Below, in pieces: positions 8,851-17,098 of a stretch of 64,000 bases of DNA. Every line of letters starts with the position of its first letter. The stretch's first letter is position 1. A program made the position numbers and the translations under genes. The stretch comes from Flavobacterium sp. UMI-01 (GTDB lineage Bacteria; Bacteroidota; Bacteroidia; Flavobacteriales; Flavobacteriaceae): the NCBI RefSeq assembly GCF_019656315.1, contig NZ_BPLU01000008.1, positions 124,001-188,000 of the forward strand, read 5' to 3'. The notes under the pieces were generated by a model that saw only the letters and a program-made list of their open reading frames with translations, made no database searches and had not been told where the DNA came from.

Positions 8851-9516
8851 TTATCTCCCCCCAAATATACTACTTCCAATTCGAACCATGGTACTTCCGC
8901 ATTCAATAGCTAACGGATAATCACCAGACATCCCCATCGAAAGAACATTCAGTTGGCAGTTCACGGAATCCAGTGCGTTGATTTTGTCGAAAATCGTTTT
9001 CAGGAGAGTGAATTCTTTTTTGATTTGGTCTTGATTGTCTGTGAAGGTCGCCATTCCCATCAGTCCTACAATTCGAACGTTTTTCATTCCCTCTTTGTTA
9101 TTCTGAACGAAATGAAGAATCTCATCCAATTCATTTTCATCCAAACCAAATTTTGTTTCTTCCTCGGCGATGTGGAGTTGTAGTAAACAATCAATTGTTC
9201 GGTTGTTTTTGATGGCTTGTTTGTTGATTTCCTTCAAAAGTTTCAAGCTGTCCACACCATGAATCAAATTCACAAACGGAGCCATGTATTTGACTTTATT
9301 TGTTTGCACATGCCCTATCATGTGCCATTTAATGTCTTTGGGCATTTGTTCCCATTTGTCAACCATCTCTTGAATTTTGTTTTCACCAAAAATGCGTTGC
9401 CCGGCATTATAAGCTTCCATTAAATCTGAAACGGGCTTGGTTTTTGAAACCGCAACTAATGTTACTTCATGAGGTAAGTTGGCTTGTATGTTTTGAAGAT
9501 TTTGTGCAATTGACAT
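8851..9516 (-). CDS. YggS/PROSC-type pyridoxal phosphate homeostasis protein
   Basis: PLP-binding protein of 221 aa, a single TIM-barrel without the second domain of alanine racemases; family members buffer PLP and affect amino-acid metabolism. Visible features are the PLP lysine in VAVSKTKP near residue 22, IFGENKIQEM near 42, KWHMIGHVQTNKVK near 62 and the phosphate-binding C-terminus LSMGMSGDYPLAIECGSTMVR. The start at 9516 (MSIAQNLQNI) is preferred over an upstream TTG at 9567 because it matches the family N-terminus. It is a separate transcription unit from the exonuclease downstream (78-nt gap). Confidence 0.9.
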   Translation of the reverse strand: MSIAQNLQNIQANLPHEVTLVAVSKTKPVSDLMEAYNAGQRIFGENKIQEMVDKWEQMPKDIKWHMIGHVQTNKVKYMAPFVNLIHGVDSLKLLKEINKQAIKNNRTIDCLLQLHIAEEETKFGLDENELDEILHFVQNNKEGMKNVRIVGLMGMATFTDNQDQIKKEFTLLKTIFDKINALDSVNCQLNVLSMGMSGDYPLAIECGSTMVRIGSSIFGGR

Positions 9517-9722
9517 ATGAAAAAGGGCTTTATTTATTTTATTTAATTCAATTTTTAATACATACAAGGCATGTCTTTATATGTATTTTTAGCTAGTTCG
9601 CTCATTTTTAATTTTATATTGTTGTCGTTAAACTACTACACTCAGAATTTATGCTTACTTCAGCCTAACAAAATAACCTCAATTTAAAAGTAAATTGGCG
9701 AATGTAAGGGTGCCATTTGTGT

Positions 9723-10610
9723 TTAAACAAACTGCTTGGCTACTTTTTCGGCTTTTTTATGTTCTTTGTAATCATAAAATCCTTCACCAGATTTTACACC
9801 TAGTTTGCCTTCTTTCACCATTTGAATTAATAATGAATTGGGAGCGTATTTGGGGTTTTTGAAACCATCGTACAAAACATTCATAATAGACAAACAGACA
9901 TCGAGTCCAATGTGATCCGCTAATTGTAAGGGACCCATTGGGTGGTTCATACCGAGTTTCATAATGGTGTCGATTTCGATAACACCTCCAATATTTGTCT
10001 GTAGTGTTTCGATAGCTTCATTAATCATCGGCATTAGGATTCGATTGGCTACAAAGCCGGGAGCATCATGTACTACGACAGCAGTTTTTGACAATTTTTT
10101 GGCTAGTGCAACGGTGATTGTGACCACTTCCTCGCTGGTTTTTTTTCCTTTAATAATTTCGACCAAAGGCATAAGAGGTACAGGATTCATAAAATGCATT
10201 CCAATTACTCTTTCAGGATGTACCACTTCGTTTGCTATTTCTGTAATCGAAATAGAAGAGGTATTGGAGGCAAAAATGGTGTTGTGCGCACAAAAATCAT
10301 TTAGCTGTTTAAAGATTGTTCGCTTCAAATCTAAATTTTCGGTAGCTGCTTCAATCACAAAATCGGCTCCTGTCACCCCGTCTTTAAGGTCAGTGTAGGT
10401 TATAATATTGGTGATGGTTTTAGCAAATAAATCAGGAGTAATAGTGCCTTTGGAAACCATTCGGTTTAGGTTGTTGGCTATGGTGTTCATAGCATTGTCT
10501 AATGTTTTTTCAGAAACATCAATTAGTTTGACTACCAATCCGTGCTGTGCAAAAACATGTGCAATTCCGTTGCCCATTGTTCCAGCTCCAATAACTGCTA
10601 CTGTTTTCAT
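9723..10610 (-). CDS. 3-Hydroxyacyl-CoA (3-hydroxybutyryl-CoA) dehydrogenase
   Basis: NAD(P)-dependent dehydrogenase of 295 aa that interconverts 3-hydroxybutyryl-CoA and acetoacetyl-CoA. The Rossmann motif GAGTMGNGIAHVFA lies at residues 8-21, ASNTSSISITEIA near 115, and the family signature HFMNPVPLMPLVEII near 139 with the catalytic His. The C-terminal helical domain includes NRILMPMINEA and GPLQLADHIGLD. Length is that of stand-alone bacterial Hbd enzymes, not of the FadB fusion. It lies 94 nt downstream of the Gfo/Idh gene on the same strand; the spacer holds a long inverted repeat. Confidence 0.92.
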   Translation of the reverse strand: MKTVAVIGAGTMGNGIAHVFAQHGLVVKLIDVSEKTLDNAMNTIANNLNRMVSKGTITPDLFAKTITNIITYTDLKDGVTGADFVIEAATENLDLKRTIFKQLNDFCAHNTIFASNTSSISITEIANEVVHPERVIGMHFMNPVPLMPLVEIIKGKKTSEEVVTITVALAKKLSKTAVVVHDAPGFVANRILMPMINEAIETLQTNIGGVIEIDTIMKLGMNHPMGPLQLADHIGLDVCLSIMNVLYDGFKNPKYAPNSLLIQMVKEGKLGVKSGEGFYDYKEHKKAEKVAKQFV

Positions 10611-10620
10611 TTGTTTTTAT

Positions 10621-10692
10621 GTTTAAAGTTAAGGTTTCAAGCTTCAAGTTCGTTCTGAAAACGTTACACTTGAAACTTGAAACCTTTTAAAC
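10621..10692. repeat. Long imperfect inverted repeat between oxidoreductase genes
   Basis: AAGGTTTCAAGCTTCAAGT (10631-10649) pairs with ACTTGAAACTTGAAACCTT (10668-10686): 18 of 19 positions are complementary, with an 18-nt loop. Flanking GTTTAAA and TTTAAAC extend it with a small gap. There is no T-run after either arm, so it is not a classic terminator. Similar TTTCAAG-rich elements are common between flavobacterial genes. Confidence 0.7.
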
Positions 10693-10704
10693 TAAATTTT
10701 CATT

Positions 10705-11670
10705 TTATTTTTTAAAACAATCAATAATTTGGTACGCAATTTTGAGTGCTTCTGTTGCTTGCTCTAGAGTTACAATAGGGGTTGTGTCTGTGTTGATAGC
10801 ATCGGCAAATGTTTCTAATTCATCCAGAATAGCATTGTTTTGACTTACCTCTGGATTAGAAAAATATATTTGCTTTTTAACTCCTTCGGCATTTTGTAAA
10901 ATCATATCAAAATCACCAGGTACTTCTGGTGCGTCTTTCATTTTAACCACCTCACATTTTTTTTCTAAGAAATCGACAGAGATGTATGCATCTTTTTGGA
11001 AAAAGCGACTCTTACGCATATTTTTTAAGGAAATACGGCTTGCAGTTAAATTGGCAACACAACCATTTTCAAACTCAATACGAGCATTGGCTATATCAGG
11101 TGTTTCACTTATAACAGAGACACCACTAGCCGAGATGTTTTTTACAGGTGAATTTACTACACTCAAAATCGCATCAATATCGTGAATCATTAAATCTAAA
11201 ACGACAGGAACATCAGTTCCACGAGGATTAAATTCAGCCAAACGATGGGTTTCAATAAACATGGGGTTTTCAATCATGTTTTTAGTCGCTATAAACGCAG
11301 GGTTAAATCGTTCTACGTGTCCCACCTGTCCTTTGACGTTGTATTCTTTTGCTAGAGCGATAATTTCTTCGGCTTCTTCAACAGTATTTGAAATGGGTTT
11401 TTCAATAAAAACGTGTTTGCCTGATTTGATAGCGGCTCTGGCACATTTGTAATGAGAAAGGGTTGGAGTAACGATATCAATTACATCTACGGCATGAATT
11501 AATTTTGCAATGGTATCAAAATGTTGGTATCCAAATTCTTTTGAAATTTTTTCGGCGTGTTCTTGATTGGGGTCATAAAACCCTACTAATTCGTATTTTT
11601 CAGATTGTTGTAATAAACGCAAATGTATTTTTCCAAGGTGGCCTGCACCTAATACTCCAATTTTCAGCAT
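10705..11670 (-). CDS. Gfo/Idh/MocA family NAD(P)-dependent oxidoreductase
   Basis: Dehydrogenase of 321 aa. The N-terminal Rossmann domain starts MLKIGVLGAGHLGKIHLRLL (glycine-rich GxGxxG at residues 7-12) and contains HVFIEKPISNTVEEAEEII near 90, the conserved EKP motif with the catalytic lysine. The C-terminal alpha/beta domain has LMIHDIDAILSVV near 160 with the family HD pair. Members oxidise or reduce sugars, inositols, or biliverdin-like substrates; nothing visible fixes the substrate. It is the first gene of a likely unit with the hydroxyacyl-CoA dehydrogenase, and is divergent from pcm. Confidence 0.85.
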   Translation of the reverse strand: MLKIGVLGAGHLGKIHLRLLQQSEKYELVGFYDPNQEHAEKISKEFGYQHFDTIAKLIHAVDVIDIVTPTLSHYKCARAAIKSGKHVFIEKPISNTVEEAEEIIALAKEYNVKGQVGHVERFNPAFIATKNMIENPMFIETHRLAEFNPRGTDVPVVLDLMIHDIDAILSVVNSPVKNISASGVSVISETPDIANARIEFENGCVANLTASRISLKNMRKSRFFQKDAYISVDFLEKKCEVVKMKDAPEVPGDFDMILQNAEGVKKQIYFSNPEVSQNNAILDELETFADAINTDTTPIVTLEQATEALKIAYQIIDCFKK

Positions 11671-11814
11671 AATGATGTAATTTCTACAAAAATAACAATT
11701 AAATAGAAAAATGGAATAACTAGGCCTACAATTATGAGTTGATTTTTTAAGCTTGCAAGAGGCTATGAAATTTGAAATTCTTTGTTATTTTTACCAAAAT
11801 ATAAATACCTCACA

Positions 11815-12456
11815 TTGAAAGATACTGCAAAACATCAAGGACTTCGTAATCAATTAGTAAGCGTTTTACAAGAAAAAGGAATAATTGATAAAAATGTTTT
11901 AGAAGCGATTCGCAAAATCCCTCGGCATCTCTTTCTTAATTCTAGTTTTGAAGCGTATGCTTATCAAGATAAAGCTTTTCCGATAGGGGCAGGACAAACC
12001 ATCTCTCAACCTTATACGGTAGCTTTTCAGTCCCAATTATTAGAAATTAAAAAGGATGATAAAGTCCTCGAAATAGGAACAGGTTCGGGATATCAAACTG
12101 CTGTTTTGTGCATGATGGGAGCCAAAGTATTTAGTGTTGAAAGGCAAAATGAGTTGTTTAAACAAACGTCGGCCTTATTGCCTAAATTAGGCATTCGTCC
12201 CAAACATCTCACTTTTGGAGATGGTTACAAAGGATTGCCTGGTTTTGCTCCTTTTGATAGTATTATTGTTACTGCTGGTGCACCTTTCATCCCGCAGCCA
12301 CTTATGGCACAGTTAAAAATAGGAGGTAGGCTGGTAATTCCGTTGGGCGAAGAGGTTCAGATTATGACCTTATTGATTCGTAAAAACGAAACGCAGTTTG
12401 AAAAACACGAATTAGGCGAATTCAGATTTGTTCCACTTTTAGAAGATAAAAATTAA
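11815..12456 (+). CDS. pcm: Protein-L-isoaspartate O-methyltransferase
   Basis: SAM-dependent methyltransferase that starts repair of isoaspartyl residues in aged proteins. From the TTG at 11815 the protein is 213 aa: MKDTAKHQGLRNQLVSVLQ, then GAGQTISQPYTVAFQ (the conserved substrate-loop motif), the SAM motif KVLEIGTGSGYQTAVL near residue 84, and IIVTAGAPFIPQPL. A longer TTG start at 11782 is possible, but a promoter-like TTATTTTTACC (11785-11795) lies between the two starts, so the shorter form is preferred. A strong terminator follows. Confidence 0.88.
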   Translation: MKDTAKHQGLRNQLVSVLQEKGIIDKNVLEAIRKIPRHLFLNSSFEAYAYQDKAFPIGAGQTISQPYTVAFQSQLLEIKKDDKVLEIGTGSGYQTAVLCMMGAKVFSVERQNELFKQTSALLPKLGIRPKHLTFGDGYKGLPGFAPFDSIIVTAGAPFIPQPLMAQLKIGGRLVIPLGEEVQIMTLLIRKNETQFEKHELGEFRFVPLLEDKN

Positions 12457-12465
12457 AAGTACATT

Positions 12466-12522
12466 CCGCATAGTCCTAGCGAAACACAATGCATTCTACT
12501 TAGACTAAGCGGCTTTTTTTTT
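12466..12522 (+). terminator. Intrinsic terminator after pcm
   Basis: CCGCATAGTC (12466-12475) pairs with GACTAAGCGG (12503-12512) with one mismatch, followed after one C by a run of nine T. It separates pcm from the convergent glycosyltransferase gene, whose stop overlaps the T-run. Confidence 0.7.
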
Positions 12523-13792
12523 AGGATTTTATTTTTGATTTTACTTTTCGAGTCGTATCTTTCAAATAAACGATAAAACGAATGATGAGATTTTTTTTCA
12601 TTCTTCGAATTTCGCGTTTCAACTTTGCATTTTCCGCTTTAGTGCAATACAATTGGTTCAGAAAGTAATTATATTGACTTTGTTTGGTTACCACTTTATC
12701 AAAATGGGTATAGAGGTAGCTAATTCTTTCGAATATTATGTTGCCAATACTTTCAAAAGATAGTTGTTCTTTTATCTGTAGGCTGGCTAATGTGGCTTTG
12801 TCAGTTCTTTGTTCTTCTTTTTCGTAAACGGCTTTTAATTTCGCCACAGCGTCTTCTAAAATGGGGTTGGCCCAAAGTGTATTAGCGCAAAAGTTATGGT
12901 CTGGATTTTCAATAAATCCTAATTCATAATCCACGAGATAGCTGTTTTGGGTAGTCATAAATTCTGTATTTCCAGAATAATTAGTAGCGATAGTAGGTTT
13001 GCCAAAAAACATAGCTTCGGCAAGTGTAAGCCCAAAACCTTCTGAATGATGTAATGAAACATAAGCATCGCATGCATGAATGAGCTCATTGACACTTTTT
13101 TTGTCCATTTCTTGGTCAATGATTTTGATATTTGTAGCGTTTGCAGTGCTCTTGAGAAGGCGTTGTTTGGCTTTTTTGTATTGATGCCCTCCCACGGTTT
13201 TAATAACCAGTTCGACTTGATTGTTATTACCAAAAGCGGTTTTAAAAGCTTCAATTAGAAAAAAGGGATTTTTTCGTTCGATAGAACTATGGTAGCTAAA
13301 AACAAACAGAAAACTAAAAGCATTGGGGTTAAATAACGAGGTAGTGTTCTTGGTTGGATTAGCAATAAGCTCCATTTCGATGGGATGCGGAACCACAATA
13401 ATGGGGTCAGTGAACACTTTTTTAAAGATGGATTTGCAATACTCTGAGGTAGTCCATATTTCGTTAAAGAGTTGTAAATTAGGGATGATTTCAGGGGCAA
13501 TATATTCTGATTCCCATACTAAAAAAAGAATGGTGTATCTGTTTTTAAATAAATTACTGTCAATATTGGCAAAAAATGATTCCAAGTCACCAAGTGCTAT
13601 TTGAACTAAATTGACAGCATAATCAAAACGGTATTGGTAATTAGGATTCCGTTTTATTTGGTCATAATCTATCAAACATAAGGGAATGTTTTTTTTTCTA
13701 GCTGCTTTACAATTTAATCGAACCGCTTCACCTAAACCAAATTCAGATTCTGTATAACCAATGATATTGATGCCGTGTTGTTGAGTTTTCAT
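12521..13792 (-). CDS. Glycosyltransferase family 4 (group 1)
   Basis: GT-B fold glycosyltransferase of 423 aa. The C-terminal donor-binding half contains SFLFVFSYHSSIERKNPFFL near residue 165, and HHSEGFGLTLAEAMFFGKP near 252, the EGFGLxxxEAM motif that binds the nucleotide-sugar in GT4 enzymes. The end is a basic, probably coiled-coil tail (residues 370-423: AKLKREIRRMKKN), perhaps a membrane or partner contact. It is the third gene of a minus-strand unit after a GT4 enzyme and an MsbA-like exporter (17-nt gap to the exporter), which points to synthesis and export of a surface glycan. Sugar specificity is unknown. Confidence 0.85.
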   Translation of the reverse strand: MKTQQHGINIIGYTESEFGLGEAVRLNCKAARKKNIPLCLIDYDQIKRNPNYQYRFDYAVNLVQIALGDLESFFANIDSNLFKNRYTILFLVWESEYIAPEIIPNLQLFNEIWTTSEYCKSIFKKVFTDPIIVVPHPIEMELIANPTKNTTSLFNPNAFSFLFVFSYHSSIERKNPFFLIEAFKTAFGNNNQVELVIKTVGGHQYKKAKQRLLKSTANATNIKIIDQEMDKKSVNELIHACDAYVSLHHSEGFGLTLAEAMFFGKPTIATNYSGNTEFMTTQNSYLVDYELGFIENPDHNFCANTLWANPILEDAVAKLKAVYEKEEQRTDKATLASLQIKEQLSFESIGNIIFERISYLYTHFDKVVTKQSQYNYFLNQLYCTKAENAKLKREIRRMKKNLIIRFIVYLKDTTRKVKSKIKS

Positions 13793-13809
13793 GATTATTT
13801 AGGTGTTTT

Positions 13810-15642
13810 TTAATTAATTTCTAAGGATTGTAGAGAAACCAAATGAGTATAGGTTCCTTGCATTTTCAAGAGTTCTTCATGAGTACCTTGTTCGATGATC
13901 ATGCCGTTGTTCATAACCACAATTAAATCAGCTTTTTGAATTGTTGATAATCGATGAGCGATTACTATTGAGGTTCGGTTTTCCATCATGTTTTCTAGTC
14001 CTACTTGAACTAATTTTTCTGATTCGGTATCCAATGCAGATGTGGCTTCGTCTAGAATCATAATAGGGGGATTTTTCATTACAGCTCTTGCAATAGCTAT
14101 GCGTTGGCGTTGTCCACCCGAAAGTAAGGAACCTCCATCTCCTACATTATTTTGATATTGGTTCGGAAATTCAGAAATGAAATTATGCGCATTGGCTATT
14201 TTGGCAGCTGCTAAAATTTCTTCCTGAGTCGTATTTTCTATTCCTAAAGCAATATTATTTGCTATCGTATCATTGAATAAAATGGAGTCTTGGGCAACAA
14301 TCCCCATTTGTTCTCGCAATGATTGGGTAGTTACCTCTCGGATGTCAATTCCATCAAAAGTGATGCATCCTTCGGTCACGTCATAAAAACGGGTAATCAA
14401 ATTAGCAATAGTTGATTTGCCACTACCTGACTGTCCCACCAATGCGACCATTTTTCCTTTAGGAATCGTAAGCGAAAAGTTCTTTAAAACATAATCATCA
14501 TTGTATTTAAAAGAAACATTATGGAATTTTATTTCATGATTAAAATCGTTGATAACATGTGCATTAGGGAGGTCTTTCAAAGGATTTTGAGCATCCAAAA
14601 TAAAAGCAACTCTTTCATAAGCAGCATTTCCTCCTAATAAGGATTGGTGTGCACGGGTTATGGCTTTGGCAGGAGTTAGGATTTGGTAAGCCAATCCCAT
14701 ATAAGCAATAAATGCGCCTCCACTTAGTGATTTTTCTACAAGTACAAGTGAGCCCCCATAAATCAATAGTATGGAAATCACTAGGATTCCCAAAAATTCA
14801 CTAGCAGGAGCGGATAAACTCATGACCTTTCCAACGGAATTGTTCAGGTCATTGATGTCATTAGTAAAAGCATTGAATTTTTTTGAAAAGTATTTTTCTG
14901 AAGTAAAGTTTTTGATGATTTTGATTCCTCCCAGAGTTTCTTCAATGTTAGATAATAATTGTCCTTCTAATGCAAAAATATCACCTGATTGGCTTTTGAT
15001 TCCTTTACTGAGTTTAGAAATCAAATAGCCTGAAATTGGAATAAAGAAGAACACAAAAATGGTGAGTTTCCAGCTAATTGCAACCATCCCTATTAATGTA
15101 AACAGAATGGTTAAAGGTTCTCTAATCATCATTAAAACATTCATAAATGAAGTTTTGATGGTGTTTATATCAGAGGTCATACGAGCAATAAGATCTCCTT
15201 TACGTTCTTTAGAAAAGAAAGCTACATTGAGCGTAATGACTTTGTTGTATACATCTTGACGTAAATCTTTCAAAATCCCATTGTTGAGATAGGTCATGTA
15301 CAAAATGGATAAGTAACTGAAAAAATTTTTCAATAAAAAAGTGCTTAAAACAAAGCCCACAATGGTAATCAAAGTAATGAGTTCCCCCTTGCTTTCTCTC
15401 AAGGAAGTGATATAGAAATTCAAGTAATTTTCAATATAATGAATGTCAAAATCTTGAATTCTATTAAAGGTGGGTTTTTCTTTTATTTTGATGCTTTCTT
15501 CAAACAAAACCTTAATCATCGGGAGCAATGATAACATCGATATAGATGAAAATAGGGCATAGAGAATATTGAATAGAATACTTAAAAATTGGTATTTTTT
15601 ATAAGGTTTTAGGTATTTAAGAAAACGGTTAAAATTTTTCAT
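13810..15642 (-). CDS. ABC transporter, fused permease-ATPase (MsbA-like)
   Basis: Half-transporter exporter of 610 aa that works as a homodimer in the inner membrane. Residues about 15-330 form the six-helix transmembrane domain; the ATPase follows with Walker A GQSGSGKST near 401, ABC signature LLSGGQRQRIAIARA near 504, Walker B IMILDEATSALD near 524 and the H-loop VIAHRLST near 556. The arrangement matches MsbA and related lipid or polysaccharide exporters. It sits between two GT4 glycosyltransferase genes on the same strand (gaps 26 and 17 nt), so a lipid-linked glycan is the likely cargo, though this is inference. Confidence 0.9.
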   Translation of the reverse strand: MKNFNRFLKYLKPYKKYQFLSILFNILYALFSSISMLSLLPMIKVLFEESIKIKEKPTFNRIQDFDIHYIENYLNFYITSLRESKGELITLITIVGFVLSTFLLKNFFSYLSILYMTYLNNGILKDLRQDVYNKVITLNVAFFSKERKGDLIARMTSDINTIKTSFMNVLMMIREPLTILFTLIGMVAISWKLTIFVFFFIPISGYLISKLSKGIKSQSGDIFALEGQLLSNIEETLGGIKIIKNFTSEKYFSKKFNAFTNDINDLNNSVGKVMSLSAPASEFLGILVISILLIYGGSLVLVEKSLSGGAFIAYMGLAYQILTPAKAITRAHQSLLGGNAAYERVAFILDAQNPLKDLPNAHVINDFNHEIKFHNVSFKYNDDYVLKNFSLTIPKGKMVALVGQSGSGKSTIANLITRFYDVTEGCITFDGIDIREVTTQSLREQMGIVAQDSILFNDTIANNIALGIENTTQEEILAAAKIANAHNFISEFPNQYQNNVGDGGSLLSGGQRQRIAIARAVMKNPPIMILDEATSALDTESEKLVQVGLENMMENRTSIVIAHRLSTIQKADLIVVMNNGMIIEQGTHEELLKMQGTYTHLVSLQSLEIN

Positions 15643-15668
15643 TCAAATGTAAATTGTAAAAAGTGATG

Positions 15669-16766
15669 TTACTGATTTAAAACAGATTTGTAAACATTTA
15701 GGTATTCTTTGGCTGCGTTCTCCCAAGTGAACTTTTGTGCTCTGTTTTGGTATGCTGTTGCGTACATTTCAGTATTTTGATTGTAGAACGATAAGCCTTG
15801 GAGGAAGATTTCGGCCATGTATTTTGGTTCGAAATTTTCCCAGTAAAAGGAATATTTTCCGCCTATTTCGGGTAACGAAGTTTTGTTTGAAAGAAAGATA
15901 GGTTTACCAAAAGTCATTGCTTCTAAAACAGGTAATCCAAAACCTTCTCTTAGTGAGGGAAAGCAAAAAGCCAAACAGTTTTTGTAGTAGAAAATTTTAT
16001 CTGATTCCGTTATGGAACCTAGAAGGTGAACTCTTTTTTCCAATTTGTAAGCCTGTATTTTTTGTTGTAATAACACGGCATATTCTGATTTTAAATCTCC
16101 TGCAATGACTAAATCTACCTCAGGAACAAACGGAAGCATTTCAATTAAAGTATGGAAATTCTTTTTTTCGACAACCTGTCCGATGGTAAAGATAAAGGGC
16201 TTCTCTGGAACCACCCCAGAGCAATACAATTCCGAATGTTTAGCGTGTTGGTAATTGAAATTGTTGCCATTGTAGATGACATATTCAGGAATATTGGGGA
16301 CATTAAAATGAGTATGGGTATTGAACATGGCAAATTCTGATACATAAACAATGGCCGAGCTACGCTTAATTTTATTGTTCAATTGATTGATTCTAAAATC
16401 TAATTTTTTTCCTGTTTCTTCTTCAAGGAAATTAACATCGTGAATCGTCAATACATACGGAATATTAGATGAAGCAGGTTCGATTTTGGTGTTTTGATTG
16501 ACCGAATGCCAAATGCTGAATTTTTTTTTAATTCTAAAAAAAGGATATCGGGTAATGGGGCGGTACCTATGATACGATAGAGTAGTGCCAATTTCGCTTT
16601 TCACTACAGGATTGTTACAATTTAGAATCAATTCGTGGTCTTGTAAGAATTCTGTTTCTTTACTTAAGGCTCTAGCTAAATTGTAATTAAATTGACCAAA
16701 ACCGGTTCGTAAATTTTTAATGTTATGTGTTTCTAAAAAGATTTTTTTTAAGCTGTCGTTTTTCAT
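15669..16766 (-). CDS. Glycosyltransferase family 4 (group 1)
   Basis: GT-B glycosyltransferase of 365 aa and first gene of the glycan unit. It has IPYVLTIHDVNFLEEE near residue 101 in the acceptor domain, FTIGQVVEKKNFHTLIEML near 192 at the start of the donor domain, and FPSLREGFGLPVLEAMTFGKP near 268, the nucleotide-sugar binding motif. No membrane anchor or signal peptide is visible, so it probably acts at the inner face of the cytoplasmic membrane. It differs clearly from the second GT4 enzyme of the unit (423 aa), so the two probably add different sugars. Confidence 0.86.
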   Translation of the reverse strand: MKNDSLKKIFLETHNIKNLRTGFGQFNYNLARALSKETEFLQDHELILNCNNPVVKSEIGTTLSYHRYRPITRYPFFRIKKKFSIWHSVNQNTKIEPASSNIPYVLTIHDVNFLEEETGKKLDFRINQLNNKIKRSSAIVYVSEFAMFNTHTHFNVPNIPEYVIYNGNNFNYQHAKHSELYCSGVVPEKPFIFTIGQVVEKKNFHTLIEMLPFVPEVDLVIAGDLKSEYAVLLQQKIQAYKLEKRVHLLGSITESDKIFYYKNCLAFCFPSLREGFGLPVLEAMTFGKPIFLSNKTSLPEIGGKYSFYWENFEPKYMAEIFLQGLSFYNQNTEMYATAYQNRAQKFTWENAAKEYLNVYKSVLNQ

Positions 16767-17098
16767 TTTGGGGTATTAATTGTGTCACATTTACAGTTTA
16801 TGTGTGCTGTTTATTGGTTGATGCACACAAAATATAGATACCACAGCAAAAAAAGGGTTGCGTTAAAATGAAGTAATTTTTTACGTTATTTTTTTAGTTT
16901 TAAACAAAATGAAAGAAAAAGGATTGGCTATTCTTTGTAAATCAAAAGAGTAGTCAGAAAAGAGGTGGGCATTTTCTTTTTAAGGAATAGAAAATTTTAA
17001 CATTGTTTTATTTTAAAAAGCAGCATTATTTGGAGCGATAATTAGTTGGAAAAATATTTTGTGGTTCCTTTAACGGATTAATACAAGAACATATTGAC
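16767..17098. other. 332-nt non-coding gap between nhaC and the glycan unit
   Basis: AT-rich spacer downstream of the NhaC gene and upstream of the glycosyltransferase. No open frame, tRNA or strong terminator is visible. On the minus strand a TATATTTT at about 16831-16838 is a weak candidate -7 element for the glycan unit. I see nothing else convincing. Confidence 0.5.

Noticed and set aside
9517..9610. Tiny frame on the minus strand (MSELAKNTYKDMPCMY) and a TTG-started extension of the YggS gene
   Set aside because: The frame is 16 codons and not linked to a neighbour in phase; the extension lacks family similarity. The ATG at 9516 matches the known N-terminus.
9964..10398. 144-codon open frame opposite the hydroxyacyl-CoA dehydrogenase
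   Set aside because: Shadow of the minus-strand gene; composition is biased by the opposite codons and no family features are seen.
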